Shown here: piece by piece, positions 44,176 through 52,964 of the stretch
Layout of the letters: each line of letters starts with the position of its first letter
How positions within the stretch are numbered: position 1 is the first letter of the stretch
Notes under the pieces: generated by a model
The model's database searches: none
Seen by the model: the letters and a program-made list of their open reading frames with translations, nothing else
Told to the model about the DNA's origin: nothing
From: Sphingomonas hengshuiensis
Lineage (GTDB): Bacteria; Pseudomonadota; Alphaproteobacteria; Sphingomonadales; Sphingomonadaceae
DNA: 64,000 nucleotides
Reading direction: 5' to 3'
Assembly: GCF_000935025.1 (NCBI RefSeq)
Contig: NZ_CP010836.1
Span: forward strand, 3,968,001-4,032,000
Translations under genes and position numbers: made by a program

Positions 44176-45471
44176 ATGGCCCGTTTCACATTCCGCCTGC
44201 CCGACATCGGCGAAGGCATCGCCGAGGCCGAGATCGTCGCGTGGCACGTCAAGGTCGGCGAGCGCGTCGAGGAGGATCAGCAGGTCGCCGATATGATGAC
44301 CGACAAGGCGACGGTCGAGATGGAGTCCCCGGTTTCCGGCGTGGTGGTCGCGCTGGCGGGCGAGGTCGGCGACCAGGTCGCGATCGGATCGGCGCTGATG
44401 GTGGTCGAGACCGACGACGCGGGCGAGGATACGCCGGTCGAGGCGGAGACGCCGGGGGTGGAGGAGGGGGTGGAGCCGTCTCCCCTCCCTGCAAGGGAGG
44501 GGCCGGGGGTGGGTGGCGAGCGCAGCGAGCCCCCGGCGCCCGAGGCAAAGCCGACGCCTTCGGCATCGGCACCCACCCCCGACCCCTCCCTTGCAGGGAG
44601 GGGAGAAGAGCGAATCCTCGCCTCCCCCGCCGTCCGCGCCCGCGCCGCCGACCTCGGCGTCGACCTCGCCCAGGTGAAGCCCGCCGAGGGCGATCGCATC
44701 CGCCATGCCGATCTCGACGCGTATCTGCGCTATGGCAGCGGACAGGGCTACCACGCCCCGCACGCGTCGCGCGCCCGCGACGACCAGCCCATCAAGGTCA
44801 TCGGGATGCGCCGCCGCATCGCCGAGAATATGGCCGCATCGAAGCGCGCGATCCCGCATTTCACTTATGTCGACGAACTCGACGTGACTGCGCTGGAGGC
44901 GATGCGCGGCGACCTCAACGCGCATCGCGGCCAGCGGCCCAAGCTGACGATGCTGCCCTTCCTGATCGTCGCTTTGTGCCGCGCGCTGCCCGGCTTCCCG
45001 ATGCTCAACGCGCGCTATGACGATGAGGCGGGAGTGGTGACGCGCCATGGCCGCGTCCATCTGGGCATGGCGACGCAGACCGATGCCGGACTGATGGTGC
45101 CGGTGATCCGCGACGCGCAGGACCGCAATGTCTGGCAGCTCGCCGCCGAGATCACCCGGCTGGCCGAGGCCGCGCGCATCGGCAAGGCGAAGTCCGAGGA
45201 GTTGAGCGGCTCGACGCTCACCGTTACGTCGCTCGGGCCGCTCGGCGGGATCGCGACGACCCCGGTGATCAACCGCCCCGAAGTCGCGATCATCGGCCCC
45301 AACAAGATCGTCGAGCGCCCGGTCTTCCGGGGCGACGAGGTCGTCCGCGCCAAGCTGATGAACCTGTCGATCAGTTGCGACCACCGCGTCGTCGATGGCT
45401 GGGACGCGGCGAGCTTTGTCCAGGCGGTGAAGAAGCTGGTCGAGACGCCGGTGCTGCTCTTCGCGGACTGA
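44176..45471 (+). CDS. Branched-chain 2-oxoacid dehydrogenase E2 (dihydrolipoyl acyltransferase)
   Basis: A 431-residue E2 that transfers the acyl group to CoA. A lipoyl domain (1-80) has the lipoylated Lys44 in MMTDKATVEM. The E3-binding domain (about 150-185) shows ASPAVRARAADLGVDLAQVK, and the catalytic domain has IGMRRRIAENMAASK and the terminal SCDHRVVDGWDAA with the active-site His. The linker at residues 102-143 is encoded by a REP-like element (44480-44604). Domain order is otherwise normal. No E3 gene follows; it may be shared. Confidence 0.95.
   Translation: MARFTFRLPDIGEGIAEAEIVAWHVKVGERVEEDQQVADMMTDKATVEMESPVSGVVVALAGEVGDQVAIGSALMVVETDDAGEDTPVEAETPGVEEGVEPSPLPAREGPGVGGERSEPPAPEAKPTPSASAPTPDPSLAGRGEERILASPAVRARAADLGVDLAQVKPAEGDRIRHADLDAYLRYGSGQGYHAPHASRARDDQPIKVIGMRRRIAENMAASKRAIPHFTYVDELDVTALEAMRGDLNAHRGQRPKLTMLPFLIVALCRALPGFPMLNARYDDEAGVVTRHGRVHLGMATQTDAGLMVPVIRDAQDRNVWQLAAEITRLAEAARIGKAKSEELSGSTLTVTSLGPLGGIATTPVINRPEVAIIGPNKIVERPVFRGDEVVRAKLMNLSISCDHRVVDGWDAASFVQAVKKLVETPVLLFAD
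44480..44604. repeat. REP-like pair inside the E2 gene, in frame
   Basis: Left unit tcccctccctgcaagggagg and ggccgggggtgggt; right unit acccacccccgacccctccc and ttgcagggagggg. The arms are inverted and nearly perfect, with a small inner hairpin. It encodes SPLPAREGPGVGGERSEPP and TPDPSLAGRGEE and sits in a flexible linker. Confidence 0.9.
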
Positions 45472-45476
45472 CGGCG

Positions 45477-45962
45477 ATGCGCTGGCGAGCGATGGAGCCG
45501 GGCGACCTCGACGGTGTGGCCGCGGTGGCGCGGGTGGCGTTTCCCGACCATCCGGAGGACCGCGCGTGCTTCGCCGAGCGGCTGGCGTTGTGCCCGTCGC
45601 TCTGCTGGGTGCTCGACGCGGGGGGCGTGGTAGCCGGGTATCTGATCGCCTATCCTTGGCCGCTGGGCGCGGTCCCGCCGCTGAACGCGCTGCTGGGCAG
45701 CCTGCCTGCGCACGCCGACGCCCATTATCTCCACGACCTCGCGCTGCTCCCCGCGGCGCGCGGCGGGGGCCATGCGGCGGCGGGGCTGGCGCTGCTGTTC
45801 GCGCGGGTCGCGACGCCGATCGCGCTGGTTTCGGTCAACGAATCGGCGGCGTTCTGGCGAGGACACGGCTTTGCGGTCGTCGATCGCCCGGATCTGCGCG
45901 CCAAGCTTTTCAGCTATGGTGATGCCGCGCGCTATATGGTGCGCGAGCCTGCGCGCGGCTAA
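45477..45962 (+). CDS. GNAT-family acetyltransferase
   Basis: A 161-residue GNAT protein. Core strands are visible in WRAMEPGDLDGVAAVARVAF, SLCWVLDAGGVVAGYLIAYP, and the acetyl-CoA site is degenerate: YLHDLALLPAARGGGHAAAG, followed by LVSVNESAAFWRGHGF, the typical end of the fold. Substrate unknown. It starts 5 bp after the E2 stop, so it is probably co-transcribed with the dehydrogenase genes, and is 9 bp before the PP2C gene. Confidence 0.85.
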   Translation: MRWRAMEPGDLDGVAAVARVAFPDHPEDRACFAERLALCPSLCWVLDAGGVVAGYLIAYPWPLGAVPPLNALLGSLPAHADAHYLHDLALLPAARGGGHAAAGLALLFARVATPIALVSVNESAAFWRGHGFAVVDRPDLRAKLFSYGDAARYMVREPARG

Positions 45963-45971
45963 AGGCCCCCC

Positions 45972-46799
45972 ATGCATTTCGACCTCATCCAGTCGCTCAG
46001 CCTCGCCGGCAACCCCGCCACCCCCAATGACGATCGCGCCGGCACCGGCGACACCCATGGCTGGGTGATCGATGGCGCGACCGACCTTGGCCCACCGGGG
46101 CTGGTCGGGGCGCGCGGCGGCGCGGCGTGGCTCGCCGACCGGGCGCAGCGCGCCTTTACCGGCGCCGCGCCCGCCGAGTCGATCGAGGGCCTGTGCGAAG
46201 CCGTCGCCGCGCAACTCGCCGCCGACTATGCCGCCGCCCGCACCCGCGACCCGCTCGATCGCTGGGAGCTGCCGATCGCGGCGTTCCTCGCGGTGCGGAT
46301 CGGCGACGGCGCGCTCGAATGCGGCTGGCTGGGCGATTGCGTCGGGCTGCACCGGCGGGGCGACAGCGTCACGCGGATCGGCCCCCCGCGCGAGGCGGGC
46401 GAGGCCGAGGCCCAGAGCGCCGCCAGCCTCGCACAGCATGGGCTCGGCAGCGTCCAGCGCAGCGCCCCGATCCTCGACGCGCTGCGCGCCTCGCGCAACC
46501 GGCCGGGCCGCACCGTGCTGGGCGTCGAGCCCGAGGTGATGACGCGGCTGCGGACGCTGCGAATCGATTGCGCGCCCGGCGATACGCTGTTGCTGATGAC
46601 CGACGGATTCGCCGCGCTTATCGACTCCTATGCCGCGTTCGACGAGCCCGGGCTGATGGCCGCGCTCGACGAGCAGGGCCTCGACGCGCTCGCCACCCGG
46701 CTCCGCGCGATCGAGCGCGAGGATGCGGCGTGCGCGCGCTATCCGCGGTTCAAGCGCTCCGACGACGCGACGGCTTTGTGGCTCCGGATCGGCGGCTGA
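45972..46799 (+). CDS. PP2C-type protein phosphatase
   Basis: A 275-residue PPM/PP2C-family protein. Metal-binding signatures are NDDRAGTGDTHGWVIDGATD (Asp pair), CGWLGDCVGLHRRGD, LLLMTDGFAAL and the terminal RSDDATALWLRIGG, matching motifs 1, 2, 8 and 11 of the family. The DG of VIDGATD and the DD near the C-terminus should bind the two metals. No kinase gene is adjacent. It is convergent with a membrane protein gene whose end is 4 bp away. Substrate is not known. Confidence 0.87.
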   Translation: MHFDLIQSLSLAGNPATPNDDRAGTGDTHGWVIDGATDLGPPGLVGARGGAAWLADRAQRAFTGAAPAESIEGLCEAVAAQLAADYAAARTRDPLDRWELPIAAFLAVRIGDGALECGWLGDCVGLHRRGDSVTRIGPPREAGEAEAQSAASLAQHGLGSVQRSAPILDALRASRNRPGRTVLGVEPEVMTRLRTLRIDCAPGDTLLLMTDGFAALIDSYAAFDEPGLMAALDEQGLDALATRLRAIEREDAACARYPRFKRSDDATALWLRIGG

Positions 46800-46803
46800 T
46801 CGC

Positions 46804-47745
46804 TCAGGACAGAAAGATCGAGCGTTCGAGCGCGGTGCGGACCAGGTCGCGTCCTTCTTCGCGGCGGGCAGCGGCCTCGCGGGCGTCGCGCGCCATCGCG
46901 GCGGCGATCTCGATCCGCCGGGCGGTCAGCGCCTTGAATAGTGCCCCATCGGCGGCGCTTGCAAAACCGAAATAGCCGCCTGCGTTCACCCAGCCGCGCC
47001 GCGCGAGCAGCACGCACAATTCGCTGCTCGACTCGAGCATCGCGCGCTGATTGGCCAAGACGCGGTCGTCGCCGGGCGCGCCGATCGCCATCAGCGCGAC
47101 TCCGCGCCGCGCGTCCTCGGACAGCGAGGCGCCGGCGATCGCCGCGCGCAATGCGGCGTCGCTGGCCTTGCGCCGCGCCGCCTGTTCCTCTGCCAGCGGG
47201 ATGATCCGGGCAATCGCCGCGCAGTCGGTGATCGGGCGCGGGTCCTGCTGGAGCAGATAGGGGCTGTTGAGATTGCCCAGCGCGACTCCCGCCAGCGCCT
47301 TGCCGAAGGCTGCCGCATCGGCGCGATCGGACTGGAGCGCGTCGACATAGAGCCGCGAGAGCGGCCCGCGCCCCGCCGCTCCGGCGGGCGGCATAGGATC
47401 GCCATTGGGGCCGAACTCGGCATCGGCAAAGCTGCTCGCATCGGCGCGTGCGCGCGTCTGATACTGGCCATGCGCGACCAGCGCGGCAGCGGCGCCCGCG
47501 ACGAGCAGGATGGCCAGCGACCCGATCTTCCAGCCGATCGCGGCATGGCGCACCGTCACCACCAACCCGACCAGCCACGCCGCCGCGCCGATCGCCACGC
47601 CCGCTGCCAGCAACGTCGCCAGCGGCTGTTGCGGCACCAGCCACGGCGCGGCGACGGCGACGACCACAAGGATCGCACATCCCGCCAGCGTTGCGGTTAC
47701 GGGCTGTGCTTCCGGCGCATGGCCATATTCTTCGATGTCGGACAT
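46804..47745 (-). CDS. Membrane protein of unknown function
   Basis: A 313-residue protein I do not recognise. Three hydrophobic segments occur in the first 95 residues ([57 protein letters not shown]), then a largely helical, Ala/Arg-rich region with conserved-looking patches such as DPRPITDCAAIARIIPLAEE and LCVLLARRGWVNAGGYFGF. The start MSDIEEYG at 47745 follows a run of G residues and gives a sensible N-terminus. It is convergent with the PP2C gene and divergent from rarD. Confidence 0.72.
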   Translation of the reverse strand: MSDIEEYGHAPEAQPVTATLAGCAILVVVAVAAPWLVPQQPLATLLAAGVAIGAAAWLVGLVVTVRHAAIGWKIGSLAILLVAGAAAALVAHGQYQTRARADASSFADAEFGPNGDPMPPAGAAGRGPLSRLYVDALQSDRADAAAFGKALAGVALGNLNSPYLLQQDPRPITDCAAIARIIPLAEEQAARRKASDAALRAAIAGASLSEDARRGVALMAIGAPGDDRVLANQRAMLESSSELCVLLARRGWVNAGGYFGFASAADGALFKALTARRIEIAAAMARDAREAAARREEGRDLVRTALERSIFLS

Positions 47746-47868
47746 GAATTCCCCCCGCGCCAAGTCTAGCCCGAGTATTGGCGCAGGCAATAGTTGGCCC
47801 GCGCCATTTCTGTGCGTGCCGGCGCAGCGCGGCTTGCGCGCCGGCACGGGATCGGCTCAAGCGCGGGG

Positions 47869-48768
47869 ATGAACCGTTCCACTCTTCCGGACGCAAAGGG
47901 GCTCGCGCTCGGCGTCGGCGCCTATGTCGTCTGGGGGCTGCTCCCGCTCTATTTCCACGCGCTGAAGGGCGTGCCGGCGCTCCAGGTGCTTGCGCACCGC
48001 GTGCTCTGGTCGGTCGTACTCCTCGCGATCACCGTCGTCGCGCTGCGCCGGGCGCGGACGATCCGTGCCGCCGCGCGCGGGCGGACTTTGCTCCTGCTCG
48101 CGGCGAGCGCGGCGCTGATCGCGGTCAACTGGCTGGTCTATATCTGGGCGGTCCAGCACAACCATGTGCTCGAGGCGAGCCTGGGCTATTTCATCAACCC
48201 GCTGTTCAACGTCGCGCTGGCCGTCGCGGTGCTGGGCGAGCGACTGCGGCGGTGGCAGGGAATCGCGATCGGCGTCGCAGGGCTGGGCGTCGCGATCCTC
48301 GCGGCGAGCGGCGGCGGGTCGCTGTGGATTTCGCTCATCCTCGCAGTGACGTTCGGGCTGTACGGGCTGCTGCGCAAGGTCGCGGCGATCGATGCGCTGG
48401 GCGGGCTGGCGGTCGAGACGATGATGCTGGCGCCGATCGCCCTCGGGCTGGTGTGGCAGGCATCGGCGGCGGGCACCGGCAGTTTCGGGCATTCGCTCGG
48501 CACGGACCTGCTGCTTATCGCCTCGGGCGCGGTCACCGCGGCGCCTTTGCTGATGTTCGCGGCGGCGGCGCGGCGGATGCCCTATGCGACGCTGGGGCTG
48601 ATCCAGTATATCGCGCCGACGCTCCAGTTCACCGTGGCGGTGCTGCTCGGCGAGCCGGTGCGCCCGGTGCATCTGCTTACCTTCGGGCTGATCTGGGCCG
48701 GATGTGCGCTCTATGCGGCGGACAGCATCCGCGGCGCGCGGACGCCGCCGGTGATGGCGCCCGACTGA
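47869..48768 (+). CDS. rarD: EamA-family transporter RarD
   Basis: A 299-residue, ten-helix EamA/DMT transporter of the RarD type. Family motifs: GVGAYVVWGLLPLYFHALKG, LAHRVLWSVVLLAI, NWLVYIWAVQHNHVLEASLG, GYFINPLFNVALAVAVLGE and QYIAPTLQFTVAVLLGEP. RarD proteins were linked to chloramphenicol resistance but substrates are not settled. The ATG at 47869 fits the family start. Its leader holds an 11-bp stem (cgtgccggcgc/gcgccggcacg, 47815-47848), which may affect translation. Confidence 0.92.
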   Translation: MNRSTLPDAKGLALGVGAYVVWGLLPLYFHALKGVPALQVLAHRVLWSVVLLAITVVALRRARTIRAAARGRTLLLLAASAALIAVNWLVYIWAVQHNHVLEASLGYFINPLFNVALAVAVLGERLRRWQGIAIGVAGLGVAILAASGGGSLWISLILAVTFGLYGLLRKVAAIDALGGLAVETMMLAPIALGLVWQASAAGTGSFGHSLGTDLLLIASGAVTAAPLLMFAAAARRMPYATLGLIQYIAPTLQFTVAVLLGEPVRPVHLLTFGLIWAGCALYAADSIRGARTPPVMAPD

Positions 48769-48783
48769 GCGAGCCGCGGACCG

Positions 48784-49563
48784 CTAACGCGCGCGCTGGG
48801 TCGCGGCGACCACGCGGCGCAGCACGATGCGCGGGGTAAGCCGCGTCGCGAATGCCATCGCCGCATTCGCCGCGCCGGAGACCTTCACCGCGCGGTTCGC
48901 GGCGAGCGCCGCCAGCCCGTCGCGCACCACTTTGGCCGGGTCGCCCGCCAGCTTGCTGAGCGCCGAGCTGCCCCCGACCCCCGCCGCGTTGAAAAACTCG
49001 GTCGCGGTCGGCCCCGGACACAGCGCGGTCACGCGCACCCCGTCGCGCCGCACTTCCTCGTGCAGCGCCTCGGACAGGCTCAGCACGAACGCCTTGGTCG
49101 CATAATAGACCGCCATCCCCGGCCCCGGCTGGAACGCCGCGGTCGAGGCGACATTGAGGATCGCGCCGCGCCGCATCTGGATCATCCCCGGCAGCACTGC
49201 ATGGCACAGCTCGGTCAGGCTGCGGCAATTGAGCGCGATCATTCGCGCGAGCTGGCTGCGATCCTGCGCGGCAAAGGCGCCGCCCAGCCCGAACCCGGCA
49301 TTGTTGACGAGCAGGTTGACCGCCAGCCCGCGCGCGGCGATTTCGGCCATCAGTGCATCGGCCGATCCCGGCGCCGCGAGGTCGAGCGCGATCGTGTCCA
49401 CCGCCACGCCATGCGCCGCGCGCAGCCTCTCGGCCAGCGCGCCCAGCCGGTCGCCCCGCCGCGCGGTGAGGATCAGCGCATGGCCGTCCGCCGCCAGCGC
49501 CTCGGCAAACAACACCCCCAGCCCGGCGGATGCGCCGGTCACCAATGCCGTGCCCTTGGTCAT
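48784..49563 (-). CDS. Short-chain dehydrogenase/reductase
   Basis: A 259-residue SDR of the classical type. The cofactor site is TALVTGASAGLGVLFAEALA and NNAGFGLGGAF, the catalytic Ser-Tyr-Lys set is visible in NVASTAAFQPGPGMAVYYAT with the K in YYATKAFV, and the end ALCPGPTATEFF follows. The product of the DUF/acetoin-type group; substrate unknown. It is downstream of the thiolase, crotonase and FAH genes on the same strand, but a large palindrome separates it from them, so it may be a separate unit. Confidence 0.92.
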   Translation of the reverse strand: MTKGTALVTGASAGLGVLFAEALAADGHALILTARRGDRLGALAERLRAAHGVAVDTIALDLAAPGSADALMAEIAARGLAVNLLVNNAGFGLGGAFAAQDRSQLARMIALNCRSLTELCHAVLPGMIQMRRGAILNVASTAAFQPGPGMAVYYATKAFVLSLSEALHEEVRRDGVRVTALCPGPTATEFFNAAGVGGSSALSKLAGDPAKVVRDGLAALAANRAVKVSGAANAAMAFATRLTPRIVLRRVVAATQRAR

Positions 49564-49605
49564 GCGATTCGCTCCCTCACCCGCACGGCGATCATATGCC
49601 GTTTG

Positions 49606-49736
49606 GAAATGCGCTGATGCGCATTTCGCGGCACCGGCCCGCTCCCCCGCCCGGCCACCCCTAGAATATTATCGTTGGGTGGCCGGGCGGGGGAGCGGGC
49701 CGGTGCCGCCTTAAAATTCGCTCTTTCGCGAATTTT
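49606..49736. repeat. Hairpin cluster with a 33-bp perfect inverted repeat
   Basis: Three hairpins in a row. The first (49606-49627) is gaaatgcgc-tgat-gcgcatttc. The middle one has arms 49628-49660 and 49677-49709, perfectly paired over 33 bp around the 16-base loop ctagaatattatcgtt; the left arm starts gcggcaccggcccgctcccc. The third (49713-49736) is aaaattcgc-tctttc-gcgaatttt. It fills the gap between the SDR and thiolase genes. It may be a strong terminator or a small mobile palindrome. Confidence 0.93.
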
Positions 49737-49748
49737 CAAACGGCCTGC

Positions 49749-50942
49749 TTACACGATCTCGAACAGCCCCGCCGCACCCATGCCGCCCGCAGTACACATC
49801 GATACCACAACATGGCGCACGCCGCGCTTGCGTCCCTCGATCAGGGCGTGGCCGACCAGCCGGCTGCCGCTCATCCCGAACGGGTGGCCGATCGCGATCG
49901 CGCCGCCATTGACGTTGAGCCGCTCGGGATCGATCCCCAGCGCGTCGCGGCAATAGAGGCACTGGCTGGCGAACGCCTCGTTGATCTCCCACAGCCCGAT
50001 GTCGGCGACGCTCAGCCCGGCGCGGGCGAGCAGCTTGGGGATCGCGAAGACCGGGCCGATGCCCATTTCCTCGGGACCGCAGCCCGCGACCTGGAAGCCG
50101 CGATAGACGCCCAATATTTCCTTGCCCTCAGCCTCCGCAGTGGCGCGGTCCATCAGGATTTGCGCCGAGGCGCCGTCGGAAAGCTGGCTGGCATTGCCCG
50201 CGGTGACATATTGGCCCTCGGCCACGAACGCGCCGTCCTTCCACACCGGCTTGAGCCCCGCGAGCACTGCCTCGGTCGTGCCGGCGCGGATGCCCTCGTC
50301 CTGCGCCAACGTCACCGTCTCGGTGCCGGTGCGGTTGCCCTGCTTGTCGAACAGCGCCTTGTCGACGGTGATCGGCACGATCTCCTCGGCAAAGGCGCCC
50401 GCCTCGACGCCTGCTGCGGCGCGCTGCTGGCTGCGTGCGGCGAAGGCGTCCTGCGCGGCGCGGCTGACCTGATAGCGTTCGGCGACGATCTCGCCGGTCT
50501 CGATCATCGGGATATAGGCGGCGGGCTCGCGCGCGAGCACCGACTGGTTCACATAGCGCGGCACGTCGCGCATCGTCATGCTGATCGATTCCATGCCCCC
50601 TGCCAGCGCGACATCGACTTCGTCGGTCATGATCGATCGCGCCGCCAATGCGATGGCGGTGAGCCCCGACCCGCATTTGCGGTCGAGACTGAAGGCGGGC
50701 ACGCTGTTGGGGATGCCCGCAGCGAACAGCGCCATCCGCGCCATGTTGCCGCCCTGCGTCCCCCATTGGTTGCCCATGCCGTAGAAGACATCGTCGATCC
50801 GCGCCGGATCGATCCCCGCGCGCGCGACCGCGGCGTTCATTGCGTGCGCGGCGAGCACCGGCGCCTCGGTGTCGTTGAAGGCGCCGCGTCCGGCCTTGCC
50901 GATGGGGGTGCGGGCGGTGGCGACGATCGCGGCTTCACGCAT
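49749..50942 (-). CDS. Acetyl-CoA acyltransferase (thiolase)
   Basis: A 397-residue thiolase for the last step of beta-oxidation or acetoacetyl-CoA formation. The acyl-binding Cys90 lies in [13 protein letters not shown], the NEAFA motif is in [13 protein letters not shown], the catalytic His in [16 protein letters not shown] and the second Cys in [18 protein letters not shown]. All catalytic residues are present. It is 43 bp downstream of the crotonase gene on the same strand. Chain-length specificity cannot be told. Confidence 0.95.
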   Translation of the reverse strand: MREAAIVATARTPIGKAGRGAFNDTEAPVLAAHAMNAAVARAGIDPARIDDVFYGMGNQWGTQGGNMARMALFAAGIPNSVPAFSLDRKCGSGLTAIALAARSIMTDEVDVALAGGMESISMTMRDVPRYVNQSVLAREPAAYIPMIETGEIVAERYQVSRAAQDAFAARSQQRAAAGVEAGAFAEEIVPITVDKALFDKQGNRTGTETVTLAQDEGIRAGTTEAVLAGLKPVWKDGAFVAEGQYVTAGNASQLSDGASAQILMDRATAEAEGKEILGVYRGFQVAGCGPEEMGIGPVFAIPKLLARAGLSVADIGLWEINEAFASQCLYCRDALGIDPERLNVNGGAIAIGHPFGMSGSRLVGHALIEGRKRGVRHVVVSMCTAGGMGAAGLFEIV

Positions 50943-50985
50943 GGAAAAGTCAGTCCTTTCGAGTTTTGGGTATGGCGGAGGTAAG

Positions 50986-51762
50986 TCAGTCGGTGAAAGT
51001 GGGCGCGCGCTTCTGCATATTGGCCATCACCGCCTCGATCTGGTTGGGGGTGCGCAGCAGCGCAGCCTGTTCGTCGCTCTCGGCGGCGAGGATCGCGGCG
51101 GCGTCGCCATCCTGGTTGGTGAGCCGCTTGGCGGCGCGGATCGCGTGCGGGTTGCGCCCCGCAATCGCCTTCGCCAGCGCCATCGCCTCTTGATGCGGGT
51201 CGTCGGCGATGCGCGTGACGAAGCCCAGCGCCTGCGCCTCCGCCGCATCGAATTCGCGCGCGGTATAGATCAGTTCGCGCAGCACGTCGTCGCGCACGCA
51301 TCGGCGCCACAGCGCATAGCCCGCCATGTCGGGGACGATCCCCCATTTGAGCTCCATCACCGAGAACCGCGTGCCCGGCGCGGCGATGCGGATATCCGCC
51401 CCGCTGGCGATCTGGAGCCCGCCGCCAAACGCCATGCCGTGCACCGCCGCGATCACCGGCACCGCCAGCATGCGCCAGCCCCAGGCGACCTGCTGATAGT
51501 CATTGGCGACGCCATGGGTCCGCACCGCCAAATCGGTGCCCGACCCGGCATTCGCCATGCTCGCCATGTCGAGCCCCGCGCAAAAGCCGCGCCCCTCGCC
51601 CGACAGCACCACGCAGCGCAGCCCCGGCGTCGCGCCCAGCTGCGCGATCGCGTCGATGATCCCGGCGAACATCGCCGGATCGAGCGCATTGAGCTTGTCC
51701 GGCCGCGCCAGCCGGACATCGGCAATGCCGTCGGTGACGGTCAGGGTTATGCGAGGTTCCAT
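50986..51762 (-). CDS. Crotonase / enoyl-CoA hydratase-family protein
   Basis: A 258-residue crotonase-fold protein. The oxyanion-hole regions are visible in [18 protein letters not shown] and [20 protein letters not shown], then [20 protein letters not shown] and the tail [20 protein letters not shown]. The Glu positions of classical enoyl-CoA hydratases are not clearly conserved, so the reaction (hydratase, isomerase or other) is open. It lies upstream of the thiolase gene and would be part of a fatty or aromatic acid catabolic unit. Confidence 0.9.
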   Translation of the reverse strand: MEPRITLTVTDGIADVRLARPDKLNALDPAMFAGIIDAIAQLGATPGLRCVVLSGEGRGFCAGLDMASMANAGSGTDLAVRTHGVANDYQQVAWGWRMLAVPVIAAVHGMAFGGGLQIASGADIRIAAPGTRFSVMELKWGIVPDMAGYALWRRCVRDDVLRELIYTAREFDAAEAQALGFVTRIADDPHQEAMALAKAIAGRNPHAIRAAKRLTNQDGDAAAILAAESDEQAALLRTPNQIEAVMANMQKRAPTFTD

Positions 51763-51843
51763 ATGCTCTCTCCGCCGTCCAGCGCCTTCAGAATAGTCCG
51801 GGGAGATAGGCCAGATCGGCGCTTTCGAACATAGGGAATGGCG

Positions 51844-52851
51844 TCAGCCGGCCTCGACGGTCTGTTCGATCGTGCCGAAGATCGGGTGGTGCCGCTCATC
51901 CTCGGCCCAGATCCGCACCGTGTCGCCCGCCTTGAGGAAGGGTGTTTCGGGCGCACCGCGCAGGATCGTCTCGACGGTGCGGACCTCGGCGATGCAGCAA
52001 TAGCCCAGCCCACCCTCGGCGATCGGCTTGCCCGGGCCGCCATCGGCGTCGCGGTTCGATACGGTCCCCGACCCGATGATCGTCCCCGCCCCCAGCGCGC
52101 GGGTCTTCGCCGCATGCGCGATCAGCGTGCCGAAGTCGAAGGTCATGTCGGCGCCGGCATCGGCGCGGCCAAAGGGCTTGCCGTTGAGGTCGACCATCAG
52201 CGTGCCGACCAGCTTGCCGTCCTGCCAGCGATCGCCCAGCGTGTCGGGCGTCACGAACACCGGCGAGAATGCGCTCGCGGGCTTGGACTGGAAGAAGCCG
52301 AAGCCCTTGGCCAGCTCGCCCGGGATCAGGTTGCGCAGCGACACATCGTTGGTCAGCCCGACCAGCCGGATCGCCGCCAGCGCCTCGTCGCGCGTCGCGC
52401 CCAGCGGCACGTCGCCGGTCACCACCACGACTTCGGCCTCAAGGTCGCATCCCCAGGCCTCGTCGCGCAGCGGGATCGCGTCGCGCGGCCCCAGGAAGCC
52501 GTCGGAGCCGCCCTGGTACATCAGCGGATCGTGCCAGAAGCTGTCGGGCATCTCCGCCCCGCGCGCCTGCCGCACCAGCGCGACATGGTTCACATAGGCC
52601 GAGCCATCGGCCCATTGATAGGCGCGCGGCAATGGCGCCGCCGCCAGCCGCTCGTGAAAGCGCATCATCGGGATCGCTTCATGCTCAAGGTCGGTGGCGA
52701 GGTTGGCGAGGTCGCCCGCGACGCGGTCCCACGCGTCGAGTGCGGCCTGGAGCGTCGGCGCGATCGCGCTCGCATCGGCGCACCACGCCAGGTCGTTCGA
52801 CACCACGACGAGCTTGCCGTCGCGGCCGTGCTTCAGGCTGGCCAGTTTCAT
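51844..52851 (-). CDS. Fumarylacetoacetate hydrolase-family protein
   Basis: A 335-residue FAH-family protein. It starts MKLASLKHGRDGKLVVVSND, contains DGSAYVNHVALVRQARGAE and the metal-binding region WGCDLEAEVVVVTGDVPLGA, then GLTNDVSLRNLIPGELAKGF and TIIGSGTVSNRDADGGPGKP. It is of the large group acting on fumarylpyruvate, fumarylacetoacetate or similar diketones in aromatic degradation. It is the most upstream gene of the FAH-crotonase-thiolase group, and divergent from the hybrid kinase. Confidence 0.92.
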   Translation of the reverse strand: MKLASLKHGRDGKLVVVSNDLAWCADASAIAPTLQAALDAWDRVAGDLANLATDLEHEAIPMMRFHERLAAAPLPRAYQWADGSAYVNHVALVRQARGAEMPDSFWHDPLMYQGGSDGFLGPRDAIPLRDEAWGCDLEAEVVVVTGDVPLGATRDEALAAIRLVGLTNDVSLRNLIPGELAKGFGFFQSKPASAFSPVFVTPDTLGDRWQDGKLVGTLMVDLNGKPFGRADAGADMTFDFGTLIAHAAKTRALGAGTIIGSGTVSNRDADGGPGKPIAEGGLGYCCIAEVRTVETILRGAPETPFLKAGDTVRIWAEDERHHPIFGTIEQTVEAG

Positions 52852-52964
52852 ACACTCTCTCCTTCACTGGGGCGGGCATAGAACAAGTTTCGCCGCCACG
52901 GAACCATGGCGGGTCTCGCCGCAAATTGTTGACTTCGTCCGGCGGGTTACGCATCGCTGGCCGG

